Positions 1 to 6,817 of a stretch of 8,859 nucleotides of DNA are shown here, in pieces. A model generated the notes under the pieces. That model was not told the DNA's origin. It saw only the letters and a program-made list of their open reading frames with translations, and did no database searches. This DNA comes from UBA7672 sp034439955 (GTDB lineage: Bacteria > Pseudomonadota > Alphaproteobacteria > Caulobacterales > Hyphomonadaceae), in the NCBI GenBank assembly GCA_034439955.1, contig JAWXBJ010000006.1, positions 1-8,859 of the forward strand, written 5' to 3'. Position 1 is the stretch's first letter, and every line of letters starts with the position of its first letter. Made by a program: the position numbers and the translations under genes.

Positions 1-1
1 G

Positions 2-781
2 CGGTGGCGATCGACCCGGTTCCCGGGAAAGCCGCTGCATTCGATCAACGGCGTCTCGATGCTGGCCCGCACCGCCGAAGTCGCCCGCCGCGCCGGCGCC
101 GCGAATGGCGCGCGGGTTGTCGTGGCGACCGACGATGACCGCATCATGGCTCACGCCGCCGAGATCGGGGTCGATGCGGTCTTGACCGATCCTGCCCTGC
201 CGTCCGGAACGGACCGGGCGCTTGCCGCCGCCAACTTCGTCGCGCCGGACGCCGATTTCATCGTCAATCTTCAGGGTGACGCACCGTTTACGCCGGCATC
301 GCACCTTTCTGCGCTCATTGGCTTTGCGGGGCGTGCCGATGTCGTGACGCCTGTGGTCCAGCTCAGCTGGAACGCGCTCGACGCGCTTCGCGCCCGCAAG
401 CTTGTCACGCCATTTTCGGGAACCACCTGCATTCGCGGCGACGACGGCCGCGCCATCTGGTTCTCGAAGACCATCCTGCCGGCCATTCGCGACGAAGCCC
501 GGCGCCGCACCTTGGGCGAGGCCTCTCCCGTCCTCCAGCACATCGGTCTTTACGGCTATTCGCGTGACGCCCTGGAGAAAATCTCCGCCCTGACGGTCTC
601 CAGGTACGAAGAGATCGAAGGTCTCGAACAGCTCCGCTTTCTGGAGAACGGCCTCAGCGTGCATGCGGTGGAGGTGACGGCGCCTGACCTCGGGATTTCC
701 GGAATCGACACGCCGGAGGACGCGCGTCTTGCCGAGGACCTCATCGCGCGACATGGCGATCCGCACACGGCGGCGTACTAG
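2..781 (+). CDS. kdsB: 3-deoxy-manno-octulosonate cytidylyltransferase (CMP-Kdo synthetase), 5' partial
   Basis: Transfers CMP from CTP to Kdo, giving CMP-Kdo for LPS inner core or capsule; a cytosolic enzyme. The open frame runs off the left edge. Read from base 2 it begins R-W-R-S-T-R-F-P-G-K-P-L, the KdsB nucleotide-binding signature (PAR..STR.PGKP), so the ATG at 59 is internal and only about ten N-terminal residues are missing. Numbered from that internal Met, the CTP-loop motif SGTDR lies at 49-53, the metal-binding QGD at 72-74 (normally QGDEP, here QGDAPF), PFSGTT at 118-123, a WFSK block at 134-137, EGLEQLRFLENG at 187-198 and the C-terminal GIDTPED near 215-221. About 259 residues are visible, close to full family length. 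The PFSGTT/WFSK/HIGLYGY pattern marks a KdsB subgroup common in Alphaproteobacteria rather than the E. coli type. The next gene starts 3 nt after the stop, suggesting translational coupling. Confidence 0.93.
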   Translation, partial: RWRSTRFPGKPLHSINGVSMLARTAEVARRAGAANGARVVVATDDDRIMAHAAEIGVDAVLTDPALPSGTDRALAAANFVAPDADFIVNLQGDAPFTPASHLSALIGFAGRADVVTPVVQLSWNALDALRARKLVTPFSGTTCIRGDDGRAIWFSKTILPAIRDEARRRTLGEASPVLQHIGLYGYSRDALEKISALTVSRYEEIEGLEQLRFLENGLSVHAVEVTAPDLGISGIDTPEDARLAEDLIARHGDPHTAAY

Positions 782-784
782 CCG

Positions 785-1384
785 ATGGCCGCCAGGCTCT
801 ACATCGTCAGGCACGGGAACACCTTCGAGAAGGGCGACGTGGTGCGTCGCGTCGGAGGCCGCAGCGACATTTCGCTGTCTTTATCAGGGCGGTCCCAGAT
901 TCAAGCGCTCGCCGGCCATTTTGCAGGTCAGGGCATGGCCTTCGCGACAATCCGCTCCGGTCCCCTGCGCAGAACCCGCGAGACGGCAGAGATCATCCGC
1001 ACCCTCCAGTCTGCGCCGCCTGAAACCGCCATTGATCTTTTCCTGCGCGAGATCGACTACGGCCCGGACGAGGGCAAGTCCGAGATAGAAGTCGTCGCCC
1101 GCCTCGGTCAGGCCGCCCTCGATGCGTGGGAGCAAGCCTCCATCGTTCCGCCCGGCTGGCGCGTCGATCCGCAGGCCATCATCGGCAACTGGCAAGAGCT
1201 ATTCGCCCGGATGCGCGCCGTCACAGGCAATCATCTGATCGTCACTTCCAATGGCGTCGCCCGTTTCGCGCTGGCCGCCGCTGGCAACGGTCGTCCCGAT
1301 CGAAAGCTCGCCACGGGCGCCTATGGAGTGATCGAACTCGACGGCGCCACCGTCACAGTGCTATCCTGGAATGCCCGCCCATAA
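785..1384 (+). CDS. Histidine phosphatase (phosphoglycerate mutase-like) family protein, second catalytic His replaced by Asn
   Basis: This 199-residue protein has the histidine phosphatase fold, whose members form a phosphohistidine at an N-terminal RHG motif and hydrolyse or move phosphate. The RHG triad is at residues 9-11 (nucleophile His10), the phosphate-binding arginines lie in a PLRRTRETA segment at 60-68, and a probable proton-donor Glu89 sits in REIDYG. Near the C-terminus the expected SHG motif reads S155-N156-G157, so the second active-site histidine is missing. It begins 3 nt after kdsB and so is probably co-transcribed with it. A role in dephosphorylating a sugar phosphate of the same pathway (for example Kdo-8-phosphate) is conceivable from context only; the usual KdsC phosphatase is a HAD protein. 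Alternatively it could be a non-catalytic or weak phosphatase. The fold assignment is firm, the substrate unknown. Confidence 0.85.
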   Translation: MAARLYIVRHGNTFEKGDVVRRVGGRSDISLSLSGRSQIQALAGHFAGQGMAFATIRSGPLRRTRETAEIIRTLQSAPPETAIDLFLREIDYGPDEGKSEIEVVARLGQAALDAWEQASIVPPGWRVDPQAIIGNWQELFARMRAVTGNHLIVTSNGVARFALAAAGNGRPDRKLATGAYGVIELDGATVTVLSWNARP

Positions 1385-1501
1385 AAATAAGTCGCGCACG
1401 CCCAGCGGCTTGGACGTTACACATTATGGCGCAAGGTGATTTGCCCCTTCGCTGAGGTTTCTGCATGGCTCGACCCTCGTGTTGGCGCTCGGGGCTCGCT
1501 C

Positions 1502-2656
1502 ATGAACTTCATCGACCTTCAGGCGCAGCGCACCCGCATCTCCAGCGAGATCGACGCCGCCATCGCCCGCGTCCTGTCGACCTGCAGCTTCATCATGGGA
1601 CCCGAAGTCACCGGCTTTGAAAAATCCCTGGCCGCCTTCGCCGGGTCGAACCACGCGCTCTCCTGCGCCAACGGGACGGACGCCCTGGTGCTGCCGCTGA
1701 TGGCCTGGGGCGTCGGCGAGGGTGACGCGGTGTTCTGTCCGTCCTTCTCCTTCGTCGCGACCGCTGAAGTCGTGCCGCTGGTCGGCGCCAGCCCGGTATT
1801 CGTCGATGTTCTGCCCGACACCTACAACATGGACCCCGCAAGCCTGGAGGCCGCCATCGAGGCCGTCATATGGGCCGGCGAACTCACTCCCAAAGTCATC
1901 ATCGCCGTCGATCTTTTCGGCCAGCCGGCGGATTATCCGGCGATCTCCGCGATCGCACGCAAGCATGGTCTGAAGCTGATCGCCGACCAGGCCCAGGGGT
2001 TTGGCTGCACTCTCAACGGCCGCCAGCCTCTGGAATGGGTGGATGCGGCGACCGCCTCTTTCTTCCCGGCCAAGCCGCTGGGCTGCTATGGCGATGGTGG
2101 AGCGGTTCTTACCAATGACGCCATGCTGGCAGATCTTGTCGATTCCCTTCGCATACATGGCAAGGCCAGCGCCGAAGACATGACGCGGCACAATTACGAG
2201 GACGATCCGCGCTATCTCAACATGCGCGTCGGCATCAACTCACGCCTCGATGCGATCCAGGCGGCCATCCTCTCCGAAAAGCTCAAAATCTATCCGGACG
2301 AACTCGAAATGCGGGACGCGGTTGCGATGCGCTACTCGGAAGTGCTCGAAGCCCATGTGAGGTCGGTTCCCACCGTAATAGCGGGCGGTCGGTCGAACTG
2401 GGCGCAGTACACGATCGAGCACGACGCCCGGGACGCGCTGGCGGCGCATCTCAAGCGGGCAGGCGTTCCGACCGCGATCTACTACCCGATCCCCATCCAC
2501 ATGCAGTCGGTCTATTCGAGCTATCCAAGGGCCCCCGCCGGACTGCCGGTCACGGAACAAATCCGTTCCCGGGTCCTGTCATTGCCGATGCATCCCTATT
2601 TGACGCTGGCCGACCAGAACCAGGTCATCGAGGCGATCCGCGCCTTCAACGGCTAG
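1502..2656 (+). CDS. DegT/DnrJ/EryC1/StrS family PLP-dependent sugar aminotransferase
   Basis: A fold-type I PLP aminotransferase of 384 residues, of the family that aminates keto-sugars (usually nucleotide-linked) for O-antigen, capsule or glycan synthesis with glutamate as usual donor. The family N-terminus MNFIDLQAQR matches the ATG at 1502; the frame stays open to a GTG at 1436, but the extra 22 residues do not look like family sequence, so 1502 is chosen despite a weak Shine-Dalgarno. Landmarks: FIMGPEV at 30-36, the substrate/PLP-phosphate loop SCANGTDAL at 54-62, VDLFGQPADY at 136-145, Asp162 in ADQAQGFG (pyridine-nitrogen contact), Schiff-base Lys191 in SFFPAKPLGCYGDGG, NSRLDAIQAAIL at 246-257 and a C-terminal YYPIPIHMQ at 327-335. 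It resembles WbpE-like UDP-sugar aminotransferases; KdnA, which makes 8-amino-Kdo, is in the same superfamily and is a context-based alternative. It follows kdsB and the phosphatase gene on the same strand after 117 nt and may have its own promoter. Confidence 0.92.
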   Translation: MNFIDLQAQRTRISSEIDAAIARVLSTCSFIMGPEVTGFEKSLAAFAGSNHALSCANGTDALVLPLMAWGVGEGDAVFCPSFSFVATAEVVPLVGASPVFVDVLPDTYNMDPASLEAAIEAVIWAGELTPKVIIAVDLFGQPADYPAISAIARKHGLKLIADQAQGFGCTLNGRQPLEWVDAATASFFPAKPLGCYGDGGAVLTNDAMLADLVDSLRIHGKASAEDMTRHNYEDDPRYLNMRVGINSRLDAIQAAILSEKLKIYPDELEMRDAVAMRYSEVLEAHVRSVPTVIAGGRSNWAQYTIEHDARDALAAHLKRAGVPTAIYYPIPIHMQSVYSSYPRAPAGLPVTEQIRSRVLSLPMHPYLTLADQNQVIEAIRAFNG

Positions 2657-2665
2657 ATCAATCTG

Positions 2666-3262
2666 TCAGGAACGCGGCGTGATCGGCTTGGGTCCGGTCG
2701 AGCGAATTCTTATGGAGCGTATCTCTATATCGCGGCGTTTCCCCGACGAGACCGGCCGTATGCCGACGAAGTCATAGCCCTCCGAATCGCCTCGCTCGGC
2801 GACTGTGTGTGTAAAGCTGTAGGCCGCGAAATCCGTCGTCAGCTCAAACGATTTCCAGCCACTTTCAGACCCGGCGCGGGCCATATAGTTGGCTTCGAAC
2901 TGGCTGGCAGGAAATGCGCCGCCGCCCCGGGCCTCGATCGTGACCTGCACGGGCCGCGATTCAAACGCGTATTCCAGGTCCTCGGCCAGAACGATGTGCG
3001 GACCCGAGCGGGGATCCTCGTAAACCTGGTCGGCGGTGCGGCTGATAAGAAGCACGGGCTCGGGCGGCACAATCGAGATGGCGCCCATTTCACCCGGAAC
3101 GAACCGGTGCAGCTCCTCGCCCCGGACGGTCACATCCTCCGCATTGCGCCCACCGGCGCTGGCGGGGCCGTTCGGCGGTCGATAGGCGAACGGATCGAGG
3201 GCCAGCAGGACAAATGCCGCCGCGAGCAGCATGGCGAGAGGAAAAAACAAACGATCAGACAT
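2666..3262 (-). CDS. Hypothetical membrane-anchored extracytoplasmic protein
   Basis: Not recognised. The 198-residue product starts with a short charged tip (MSDR) and one hydrophobic segment at about 5-22, with no lipobox and no clear cleavage site, so it reads as a signal anchor. A proline/glycine-rich linker (about 28-40) leads into a region of alternating hydrophobic and charged residues (about 65-190) with few helix-like stretches, suggesting a beta-sandwich or jelly-roll-like domain outside the cytoplasm; the last strands (DIEIRSIRIR) resemble the ends of carbohydrate-binding modules, which is inference only. An AAGGG about 6 nt before the ATG supports the start. It is convergent with the aminotransferase (9 nt between stops) and divergent from the acetyltransferase genes, so it is probably its own transcription unit. 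Being next to surface-sugar genes hints at an envelope role, without proof. Confidence 0.72.
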   Translation of the reverse strand: MSDRLFFPLAMLLAAAFVLLALDPFAYRPPNGPASAGGRNAEDVTVRGEELHRFVPGEMGAISIVPPEPVLLISRTADQVYEDPRSGPHIVLAEDLEYAFESRPVQVTIEARGGGAFPASQFEANYMARAGSESGWKSFELTTDFAAYSFTHTVAERGDSEGYDFVGIRPVSSGKRRDIEIRSIRIRSTGPKPITPRS

Positions 3263-3412
3263 TCGCGCCCTTGGACCCCGTGACCGGAATTGATCCTATC
3301 CGCCGCGCCGTCATCGCGAAAGCAGTGTCTCCAATTGCGTCGTCATGCCTTCTCGCACGGGTTGGCGAGCCTACATCCAGGGGAATGTCTGGGGCAAAGC
3401 AGGGTAATCTTC

Positions 3413-3721
3413 ATGGCCGGAATCATGATCGAGCGCTCGGACGGTCCGGCTGGCGGACGCTATTCAAGCCGCCATGACGGACGGGAATCCGAAATGACCT
3501 ACACGCGGACATGTCGCGACAAGCAGGAACTTATGGTCATCGACCACACGCTGGTTCCAGAAGAGCTGGCGGGCCGCGGCGTTGGCCTCGCCCTCATGCG
3601 GCGAGCCGTAGAGGACGCCCGCGCAGAGGGTCTCAAGATTCTGCCGGTGTGCTCTTTCGCGCGCGTCATGCTGGCCCGCCACGATGATCTGCGGGATGTG
3701 ATCGCGGACGGGAGCGTCTGA
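3413..3721 (+). CDS. Small GNAT-fold N-acetyltransferase, Acetyltransf_CG/YjdJ type (copy 1)
   Basis: A 102-residue single-domain protein of the small GCN5-related acetyltransferase-like family (bacterial YjdJ, human NATD1). It shows the family core in order: GGRY near 14-17, IDHT with His45, VPEELAGRGVGLAL at 48-61 holding the acetyl-CoA pyrophosphate loop (GRGVG), DARAEGLKILPVC ending in the conserved Cys80, and a terminal His90 segment. Substrates of this family are not established. The frame is open back to 3290, but the ATG at 3413 has AGGG 8 nt upstream (3401-3404) and gives the family's usual length; a second Met at 3425 is possible. The next gene, a paralogue, starts 1 nt after this stop, so the two are very likely co-translated. 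Confidence 0.85.
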   Translation: MAGIMIERSDGPAGGRYSSRHDGRESEMTYTRTCRDKQELMVIDHTLVPEELAGRGVGLALMRRAVEDARAEGLKILPVCSFARVMLARHDDLRDVIADGSV

Positions 3722-3722
3722 C

Positions 3723-4034
3723 ATGGAAATACCAAAGGTCATGGCCAGCATTGTGCGGGAAGACAACTCCACCGGCGGCCGGTATGTCGCGCGCGTCGAG
3801 AACAAGCCTGAAGCAATCATGACATTTTCGAAGGCAGGCGAGCGTATCCTCATCATCGATCATACGGAAGTTCCCGGCGAACTTGGCGGGACGGGCGTCG
3901 GCAAGGCCCTGGTGGAATTCATGGTGATGGATGTCCGCGCCAAGGGTCTGAAAGTCATCCCGTTGTGCCCGTTCACGCGGGCGACGCTGGAAAAACACAA
4001 GGACTGGCAGGATGTGCTAAAGGACCCGTTCTGA
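3723..4034 (+). CDS. Small GNAT-fold N-acetyltransferase, Acetyltransf_CG/YjdJ type (copy 2)
   Basis: This 103-residue paralogue of the preceding gene shares its layout: GGRY at 18-21, IDHTEVP with His47, the acetyl-CoA loop GGTGVG at 55-60, and VRAKGLKVIPLCPF with the conserved Cys82. Aligned by eye the two share the GGRY, IDHT-VP-EL, GVG-AL and RA-GLK-P-C-F blocks but differ at most other positions, so the duplication is old or the pair was assembled from different lineages. The start at 3723 lies 1 nt after the previous stop and has GGGAG upstream inside the previous gene; a Met at residue 7 is an alternative. The family is predicted to bind acetyl-CoA in the cytosol, with target unknown. 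The next gene follows after 23 nt. Confidence 0.87.
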   Translation: MEIPKVMASIVREDNSTGGRYVARVENKPEAIMTFSKAGERILIIDHTEVPGELGGTGVGKALVEFMVMDVRAKGLKVIPLCPFTRATLEKHKDWQDVLKDPF

Positions 4035-4057
4035 TTTCGCAACAACCTGTCGGACGC

Positions 4058-4543
4058 ATGACTGACAAGCCATTCTGGAAAACCAAGGGCCTCTCCGAAA
4101 TGACCGGCGAGGAATGGGAATCCCTTTGCGATGGCTGCGCCAAGTGCTGTCTTGTCAAGCTTGAGGATGAGGACACCGCCGCTGTCATCTACACCGGACT
4201 GCACTGCAAGCTGCTCAACGCCGCCACCTGTCTCTGCTCGGATTACCCCAACCGGAAGACCTATGTGCCGGACTGCATCAAGCTGACGCCCGACAGCATT
4301 CGCGGTTACGACTGGCTGCCCTTCACCTGCGCCTACCGGCTGATCGACGAGCGCAAAGACCTGCCAGACTGGCACCATCTCGTCTGCGGCGACCGCGAGG
4401 AAGTCCATCGTCGCGGCGTTTCAGCCAAGGGCAAAACCGTGAGCGAGGTAGACGTCGCCGAAGACGACGCCATCGAGCACATCGCCGATTGGGCCAACCG
4501 TCATCCGGACGAGTATCCGAGGAAAAGCCGGAAAAGGCGCTGA
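4058..4543 (+). CDS. YcgN family (UPF0260) cysteine cluster protein
   Basis: A 161-residue cytosolic protein of the YcgN/UPF0260 family, whose biochemical role is unknown; its conserved cysteines suggest binding of zinc or an iron-sulphur cluster. Ten cysteines are visible: 24, 27, 30 and 31 in the CDGCAKCC motif, then 50, 58, 60, 73, 91 and 110. The family phrases WESLCDGCAKCC, YTGLHCKLL, CSDYPNR and WLPFTCAYR are all present. The frame is open upstream to 3965, overlapping the acetyltransferase gene, but MTDKPFWKTKGL at 4058 matches the family N-terminus and length. It lies 23 nt after the second acetyltransferase gene on the same strand and probably shares its transcript. The C-terminus is basic (KSRKRR). 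Family certain, function not. Confidence 0.92.
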   Translation: MTDKPFWKTKGLSEMTGEEWESLCDGCAKCCLVKLEDEDTAAVIYTGLHCKLLNAATCLCSDYPNRKTYVPDCIKLTPDSIRGYDWLPFTCAYRLIDERKDLPDWHHLVCGDREEVHRRGVSAKGKTVSEVDVAEDDAIEHIADWANRHPDEYPRKSRKRR

Positions 4544-4557
4544 GGCCCGGCCGGCTT
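4525..4557. terminator. Possible bidirectional terminator between convergent genes
   Basis: A 7-bp inverted repeat, AAGCCGG at 4525-4531 and CCGGCTT at 4551-4557, brackets the convergent stops of the YcgN and peptidase genes. The minus-strand 3' arm continues into four T residues; the plus-strand side has only TTACTT. The loop is long (19 nt), so this is a weak candidate resting on position and symmetry. Confidence 0.3.
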
Positions 4558-6727
4558 ACTTGACGACGGGAAACCCGCGGTCGCGCATCAGCGCGTCGGT
4601 TGTTGCGTCTCGTCCCCTGAAGGCGCGGTAGGCTTCGGCCGGATCGACGGCGTTGCGGACAGCGAACAGATTGTCGACGAGCTTCTTTGACATCGCTTGG
4701 TCGTAAAATCCTCCCGGCGCCGACGCGAACGCCTCCGCCGCATCGGACGTCAGGACTTCGGCCCAGAGATAGCCGTAATAGCCCGCAGCGTAGCCCTCGC
4801 TGGAAAAGACATGTCCGAACTGCGTCGAACGGTGACGCATCGGTATCGTGTCCGGCATGCCGAGCTTCGCGAGTTCCTGCTTTTCAAACGCTTTGGGATC
4901 TATCCCGGCGGGATCGATCGAATGATACTTCATGTCCATGATGGCCGAGCCGAGGAACTCGACCGTCTGGAAGCCCTGGTTGAAAGTCGCAGCGTTGCGA
5001 ATTTTCTGGACCAGCGCCTTGGGCATTGCCTCGCCCGTCTTGTAGTGAATCAGGTAGCCGTCAACGACCTTGTCCGTCAGCAGCCAGCGTTCGAGAAGCT
5101 GCGAATGAAACTCCGTGTAGTCGCGCACGCCGCCATTCAGGGTGGGATATTCGACGTTCGACGAGAAAAAATGCAGGGCGTGGCCGAACTCGTGGAAGAA
5201 CGTGTCGGCGTCGTCGAAGGAGATCAGCAGGGGTTCGCCGGGCGCCGGCTTCACGAAGTTCGAGTTGTTCGACCCCAAGACCGTCTGCGGTCCGTCGAAG
5301 GTCGAGTGCGAGCGATAGGTCGTCGCCCATGCGCCTGATCGCTTGCCAGCGCGGGCATAGGGATCGAGATACCAGAGGCCGACATGCCTTCCGCTGTTTC
5401 TGTCCGTCACCTCCCAGACCTTTACATCGGGGTGGAACACAGGAACGGCGCCCGCCGCCACGGGCGCAAAGCTGAAGCCGAACAGTTCGCCCGCCACAGC
5501 GAACATGCCCTCGCGGAGCCTGTCCAGTTGCAGGTATTGCTTCACCTCGTCGCTGTCGAGATCGTACTTCGCGCGTCTCACCTTCTCGGCATAGTAGCGA
5601 TAATCCCAGGCCGCGATTGTGATCTTGTCCCCGGCCTTGTCGGCCACCTCCTGCATGTCCGCGACCTCCTCGCCGACGCGGGCGATGGCGGCCCGCCAGA
5701 CGGCCAGCATCAGGTCTTCGGCAGCGGCAGGGGAGGGCGCCATGTTGTTCTGCAGCTGCCAGTCCGCGTAGGTCGCATAGCCAAGCAGCTTCACCCGCTC
5801 ATGCCTGAGCTGCAGGATTTTGGCGATCACGGCGTTGTTGTCGGTCGCGCCGCCATTGTCACCGCGGCTGTAGAAGGTTCGCCAGACGGTCTCGCGCAAG
5901 CCCCTGTCGGTCGCATAGGTCAGGAACGGATCGACCGAAGATCGCGTGTTGGTGATGGCAATTTCCTCAGTCCTGCCGCGTGTCTCCGCTTCCGTCTTGG
6001 CTGAGGCCACGAACGAGGCTGGCAATCCTCCCGCCTTCACTGCCGTCACGTAGGTCACATAGCCTTCCTCGTCCGCCAGGAGATTGTTGGAGAACGTCGT
6101 CTGAAGCTGGGCGAGTTCTTGGTTGATCGCGGCATGCCGGTCGCGGGCCGCTCCAGTCAGTTCGGCGCCGTTGAGCTGGAAGCGATCATGGACGAGGTCC
6201 AGCAGCCGCGTCTGGCGCTGGGTCAGCTGCAGCTGGCCCCGCCGGTCATGCAGCTGCTTGATGCGCGCAAAAAGCTGAGCGTTCTGAACGATCCTGGAGG
6301 AGTATTCCGCCAGCCTTGGCGCCATGTCGGCCTGGATCGCCCGGAAGTCAGGGGTCGAAAGATTGGCGCTCCAGAGACCGTAATACGTCATCGCCCGGTT
6401 GAGGGGCTCCCCCGCTCTTTCCATGGCCTCGATCGTGTTGGCGAAGGTCGGCGCCGCCTGGTTGCGAGCGATGGCGTCGATCTCGGAAAGATGCGCCGCC
6501 ATTCCGGCCTCCAGCGCCGGTCTGAGGTGCGCAAGCTCCATCCGGTCGAAAGCCGGCACGCCTCCATGCGGTCCTGTCCATTCCGCCAGCAAGGGGTTCG
6601 CCGGGAGCGCCGCCCCCGCCGCCTGATCGGGACGCGCTTCAGGGCCGGCCGGGGCTTGCGTTGTTGAGCAGGACGCGAAGAGCGCCGCAGCAACGGAAAC
6701 GGTGGCGAGCAGAATTAATCGGTGCAT
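4556..6727 (-). CDS. M3 family zinc metallopeptidase (oligopeptidase/dipeptidyl carboxypeptidase), putative lipoprotein
   Basis: A 723-residue member of peptidase family M3 (thimet oligopeptidase, Dcp, OpdA), which cuts short peptides with one zinc ion. The catalytic motif HEFGH is at 512-516 (zinc ligands His512 and His516, catalytic Glu513), with the third ligand Glu539 in DYTEFHSQLLERW. The M3 C-terminal substrate loop appears as EGYAAGYYGYLWAEVL at 644-659, and ANPLLAEWTGPHGGVPAFD near 43-61 matches the start of the Dcp-like domain. The N-terminus is a signal peptide with a lipobox-like FASC at 17-20, pointing to a lipoprotein in the periplasm or outer membrane rather than the cytosolic form; Phe at -3 is unusual. 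The ATG at 6727 has GAGG about 5 nt upstream. Likely role: peptide degradation and nutrition. The upstream Tat-signal gene is on the same strand 90 nt away. Dcp and oligopeptidase activity cannot be told apart by eye. Confidence 0.95.
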   Translation of the reverse strand: MHRLILLATVSVAAALFASCSTTQAPAGPEARPDQAAGAALPANPLLAEWTGPHGGVPAFDRMELAHLRPALEAGMAAHLSEIDAIARNQAAPTFANTIEAMERAGEPLNRAMTYYGLWSANLSTPDFRAIQADMAPRLAEYSSRIVQNAQLFARIKQLHDRRGQLQLTQRQTRLLDLVHDRFQLNGAELTGAARDRHAAINQELAQLQTTFSNNLLADEEGYVTYVTAVKAGGLPASFVASAKTEAETRGRTEEIAITNTRSSVDPFLTYATDRGLRETVWRTFYSRGDNGGATDNNAVIAKILQLRHERVKLLGYATYADWQLQNNMAPSPAAAEDLMLAVWRAAIARVGEEVADMQEVADKAGDKITIAAWDYRYYAEKVRRAKYDLDSDEVKQYLQLDRLREGMFAVAGELFGFSFAPVAAGAVPVFHPDVKVWEVTDRNSGRHVGLWYLDPYARAGKRSGAWATTYRSHSTFDGPQTVLGSNNSNFVKPAPGEPLLISFDDADTFFHEFGHALHFFSSNVEYPTLNGGVRDYTEFHSQLLERWLLTDKVVDGYLIHYKTGEAMPKALVQKIRNAATFNQGFQTVEFLGSAIMDMKYHSIDPAGIDPKAFEKQELAKLGMPDTIPMRHRSTQFGHVFSSEGYAAGYYGYLWAEVLTSDAAEAFASAPGGFYDQAMSKKLVDNLFAVRNAVDPAEAYRAFRGRDATTDALMRDRGFPVVK

Positions 6728-6764
6728 TTTGGCCTCTGGGAGTAAGGGAAGTCTTGCGACCCTA

Positions 6765-6780
6765 CCCCGGCCAGCCGGCC
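6765..6780. other. GC-rich imperfect palindrome between the Tat-signal and M3 peptidase genes
   Basis: The 90-nt gap contains GGCCAGCCGGCC, which can fold as a GGCC/GGCC hairpin and reads similarly on both strands. No T-run follows on the minus strand, so it is not a convincing terminator, and no clear promoter hexamers are visible for the peptidase gene. It may only attenuate or separate the two genes. Confidence 0.25.
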
Positions 6781-6817
6781 ACTCAACGCCAAAGACGCAG
6801 CTTGCAGACGGCCCGTA

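Noticed and set aside
59..781. ATG at 59 as the true kdsB start
   Set aside because: The frame continues upstream to the window edge and encodes the conserved STR.PGKP signature, so this Met is internal.
1436..1501. Longer aminotransferase start at the GTG at 1436
   Set aside because: The extra 22 residues do not match the family N-terminus, which begins at MNFIDLQ (1502).
1385..1501. Promoter between the phosphatase and aminotransferase genes
   Set aside because: TTGGAC at 1410-1415 resembles a -35 box, but no -10 element lies at a suitable distance.
1424..2191. Minus-strand open frame of 255 codons
   Set aside because: It is the antisense shadow of the aminotransferase gene, with low-complexity Arg/Gly-rich sequence typical of high-GC shadows.
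3290..3412. N-terminal extension of the first acetyltransferase
   Set aside because: It has no family similarity, and the ATG at 3413 has a well-spaced AGGG.
3263..3412. Promoter in the divergent region before the acetyltransferase genes
   Set aside because: TTGGCG at 3362-3367 has only a poor -10 candidate 17 nt later (ATGTCT); the evidence is too weak to call.
3965..4057. Earlier start for the YcgN-family gene
   Set aside because: It would overlap the acetyltransferase gene by 70 nt and adds residues foreign to the family.
4697..5338. Plus-strand open frame of 213 codons within the peptidase gene
   Set aside because: It is antisense to the M3 peptidase, whose catalytic motifs are clear on the other strand.
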